The translations under genes were made by a program, and so were the position numbers. 64,000 bases of DNA from Anaerovibrio lipolyticus (GTDB lineage Bacteria > Bacillota > Negativicutes > Selenomonadales > Selenomonadaceae): NCBI RefSeq assembly GCF_021531495.1, contig NZ_JADYTY010000009.1, forward strand, positions 1 to 64,000, in the 5' to 3' direction. This document shows, in pieces, positions 62,931 to 64,000 of this stretch. How positions within the stretch are numbered: the first letter of the stretch is position 1; each line of letters starts with the position of its first letter. The notes under the pieces were generated by a model. It did no database searches. It was given only the letters and a program-made list of their open reading frames with translations, and was not told where the DNA came from.

Positions 62931-64000
62931 ATGAGTGATAATGTAAAAGAAAAACTGACTATCAAAGAATGGCTGCCCTTAATCGGAATGACCTTTGCAG
63001 CCTTTTTGTTTAATACATCAGAGTTTATGCCTATTGGTCTTTTATCTACCATAGCAGAGGATTTTGCCATGACAGAGGCAGAGATTGGCAGAATAGTTTC
63101 CATTTATGCCTGGGTGGTTATGATATTATCCATGCCTTTGATGGTTATGGCCTCCCGTTATGGCTTGAGAACTTTGATTCTCAGTACCTTGGCCGTATTT
63201 ATTTTGTCCAATAGCCTGGCTTCCATTGCTACAGATTTCTGGACCTTGCTGGGTGCAAGATTGATACTGGCCTGCGCCCATGCCATCTACTGGTCTATAG
63301 CTACTCCTGCGGTGGTGCGTATGGTGGCACCCCAGTTTAAAACCGTTGCTATGAGTATGCTGATAGCAGGTTCCTCTATGGCGGTTATTTTGGGCATGCC
63401 CTTGGGACGAGTAATCGGTTTACATGCGGGCTGGCGTATGTCCTTTTTGACTATGGCGATTATTGCGGCCTGCACCTTGATATATTTGTGTTTTGTTTTT
63501 CCTAAGCTGGAAAAAACAGAGAAATTTACTTTTAAGCAGCTGCCTGAACTATTTCGTAATAAAAACCTGATGGGATTATTTGCTATCGCAGCCTTGGTGC
63601 CTACAGCCCAGTATGCGGCCTATAGTTATATAGAGCCATTTATGAAGTTTGTAGCCAAGATGCCAGACAATATGGTAACAATTAATTTGATGATTTTGGG
63701 CTGTGCTGGACTTTTGGGCAGTGCTATTTTTGCCAGAACCTATGAGAAGCATGTCAAGGTGTTTTTGACCTTGTCTATTGCAGGTATTGCTGTGAGTCAT
63801 TTATTGTTATATCCTGCTACTGTTAATGAATTTGCTATGATTGCCCTGTTTATTTTCTGGGGTGTATGCATGACCTGCTTTGGTATGGCTAGTCAGGCGG
63901 ATTTAATGGCGGCTACCACTGTTAGCGCCGCTCCTGTAGCTATGTCTATTTACTCTGGCATTTTCAATTTTGGTATTGGCAGCGGTACCTGGGTAGGAGG
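62931..64000 (+). CDS. MFS transporter, sugar-efflux (SotB/DHA1)-like, cut by window end
   Basis: At least 356 residues, open to the last base, so the C-terminus is missing. GAAAGGAG lies 9 bases before ATG 62931. It starts MSDNVKEKLTIKEWLPLIGMTF and shows the DHA1 opening FLFNTSEFMPIGLLSTIAEDF, loop RYGLR between helices 2 and 3, and about ten membrane helices in the visible part. The FNTSEFMPIGLL block is typical of SotB/YdeA-type sugar and arabinose exporters. Substrate is not certain. Confidence 0.88.
   Translation, partial: MSDNVKEKLTIKEWLPLIGMTFAAFLFNTSEFMPIGLLSTIAEDFAMTEAEIGRIVSIYAWVVMILSMPLMVMASRYGLRTLILSTLAVFILSNSLASIATDFWTLLGARLILACAHAIYWSIATPAVVRMVAPQFKTVAMSMLIAGSSMAVILGMPLGRVIGLHAGWRMSFLTMAIIAACTLIYLCFVFPKLEKTEKFTFKQLPELFRNKNLMGLFAIAALVPTAQYAAYSYIEPFMKFVAKMPDNMVTINLMILGCAGLLGSAIFARTYEKHVKVFLTLSIAGIAVSHLLLYPATVNEFAMIALFIFWGVCMTCFGMASQADLMAATTVSAAPVAMSIYSGIFNFGIGSGTWVG

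Noticed and set aside
1-64000. CRISPR arrays, tRNA or rRNA genes
   Set aside because: No regularly spaced direct repeats, no cloverleaf with TTCGA/CCA features and no rRNA blocks were found when reading both strands.

Overview
The window looks like a chromosome segment of a Negativicute, an anaerobic diderm Firmicute close to Selenomonas or Anaerovibrio. Several features point that way. Classic Firmicute blocks are present (rapZ-yvcK-whiA, walJ-htrA-rlmH, a SCIFF peptide with its radical-SAM maturase, a Y-family polymerase with a YolD-like protein). There is an outer-membrane secretin, which monoderm Firmicutes lack. Anaerobic hallmarks include class III ribonucleotide reductase activation and a fused CobT-type enzyme resembling the phenolyl-cobamide enzyme ArsAB of Sporomusa. 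This assignment is an inference from gene content; no rRNA or tRNA gene was seen.

Layout. 1-6.1 kb is accessory: a transposon right end, an envelope protein, a MNT/HEPN toxin-antitoxin pair, a long perfect hairpin, an Rpn-type nuclease, an NlpC/P60 hydrolase, an NrdR-controlled short NrdD-like gene with nrdG, and a secreted RelA/SpoT-like toxin-domain protein. 6.1-13.7 kb has a PAS-rich hybrid kinase, cupin, YdcF-like protein, MATE pump and pgi. 13.9-20.4 kb has a PilP-like/secretin pair, an orphan NarL-type regulator and a GH13-GH77 fusion for glycogen or maltodextrin use. 20.4-25.2 kb has an FtsA-like protein with a long beta-grasp tail, a DAK2 protein that has lost its metal-binding motif, 6S RNA and a DUF3846-like protein. 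25.2-27.4 kb has a tnpB-derived remnant lodged between a Shine-Dalgarno sequence and its start codon, then xpt and a decayed purine permease. 27.6-35 kb has a LysR regulator, an OmpR/HK pair, the ArsAB-like fusion and tex.

35-40 kb contains a compact type I toxin-antitoxin candidate, a 1,108-residue protein of unknown function, a Fur/PerR regulator with a palindromic operator, and a candidate small RNA. 40-50 kb is housekeeping: walJ, htrA, rlmH, an Lrp regulator, a PASTA penicillin-binding protein, a HAD phosphatase, rapZ-yvcK-whiA and a polysaccharide deacetylase. 50-53.3 kb holds a secreted unknown protein and the SCIFF system. 53.3-54.2 kb is gene-free and contains a roughly 180-base imperfect foldback structure. 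54.2-59 kb is the lower-glycolysis cluster gapA, pgk, tpiA, gpmI. It is followed by the Fe-S scaffold/GGGtGRT pair, a Y-family polymerase with its YolD-like partner, and an MFS transporter cut by the window edge.

The most unusual items are the type I toxin locus with matching 5' leaders on both transcripts, the ArsA-ArsB-like single polypeptide, the free-standing glycyl-radical-like domain under tandem NrdR boxes, the secreted RelA/SpoT-like protein, the 53.5 kb foldback and the 39.9 kb small RNA. All functional statements rest on motif reading; no database search was run.
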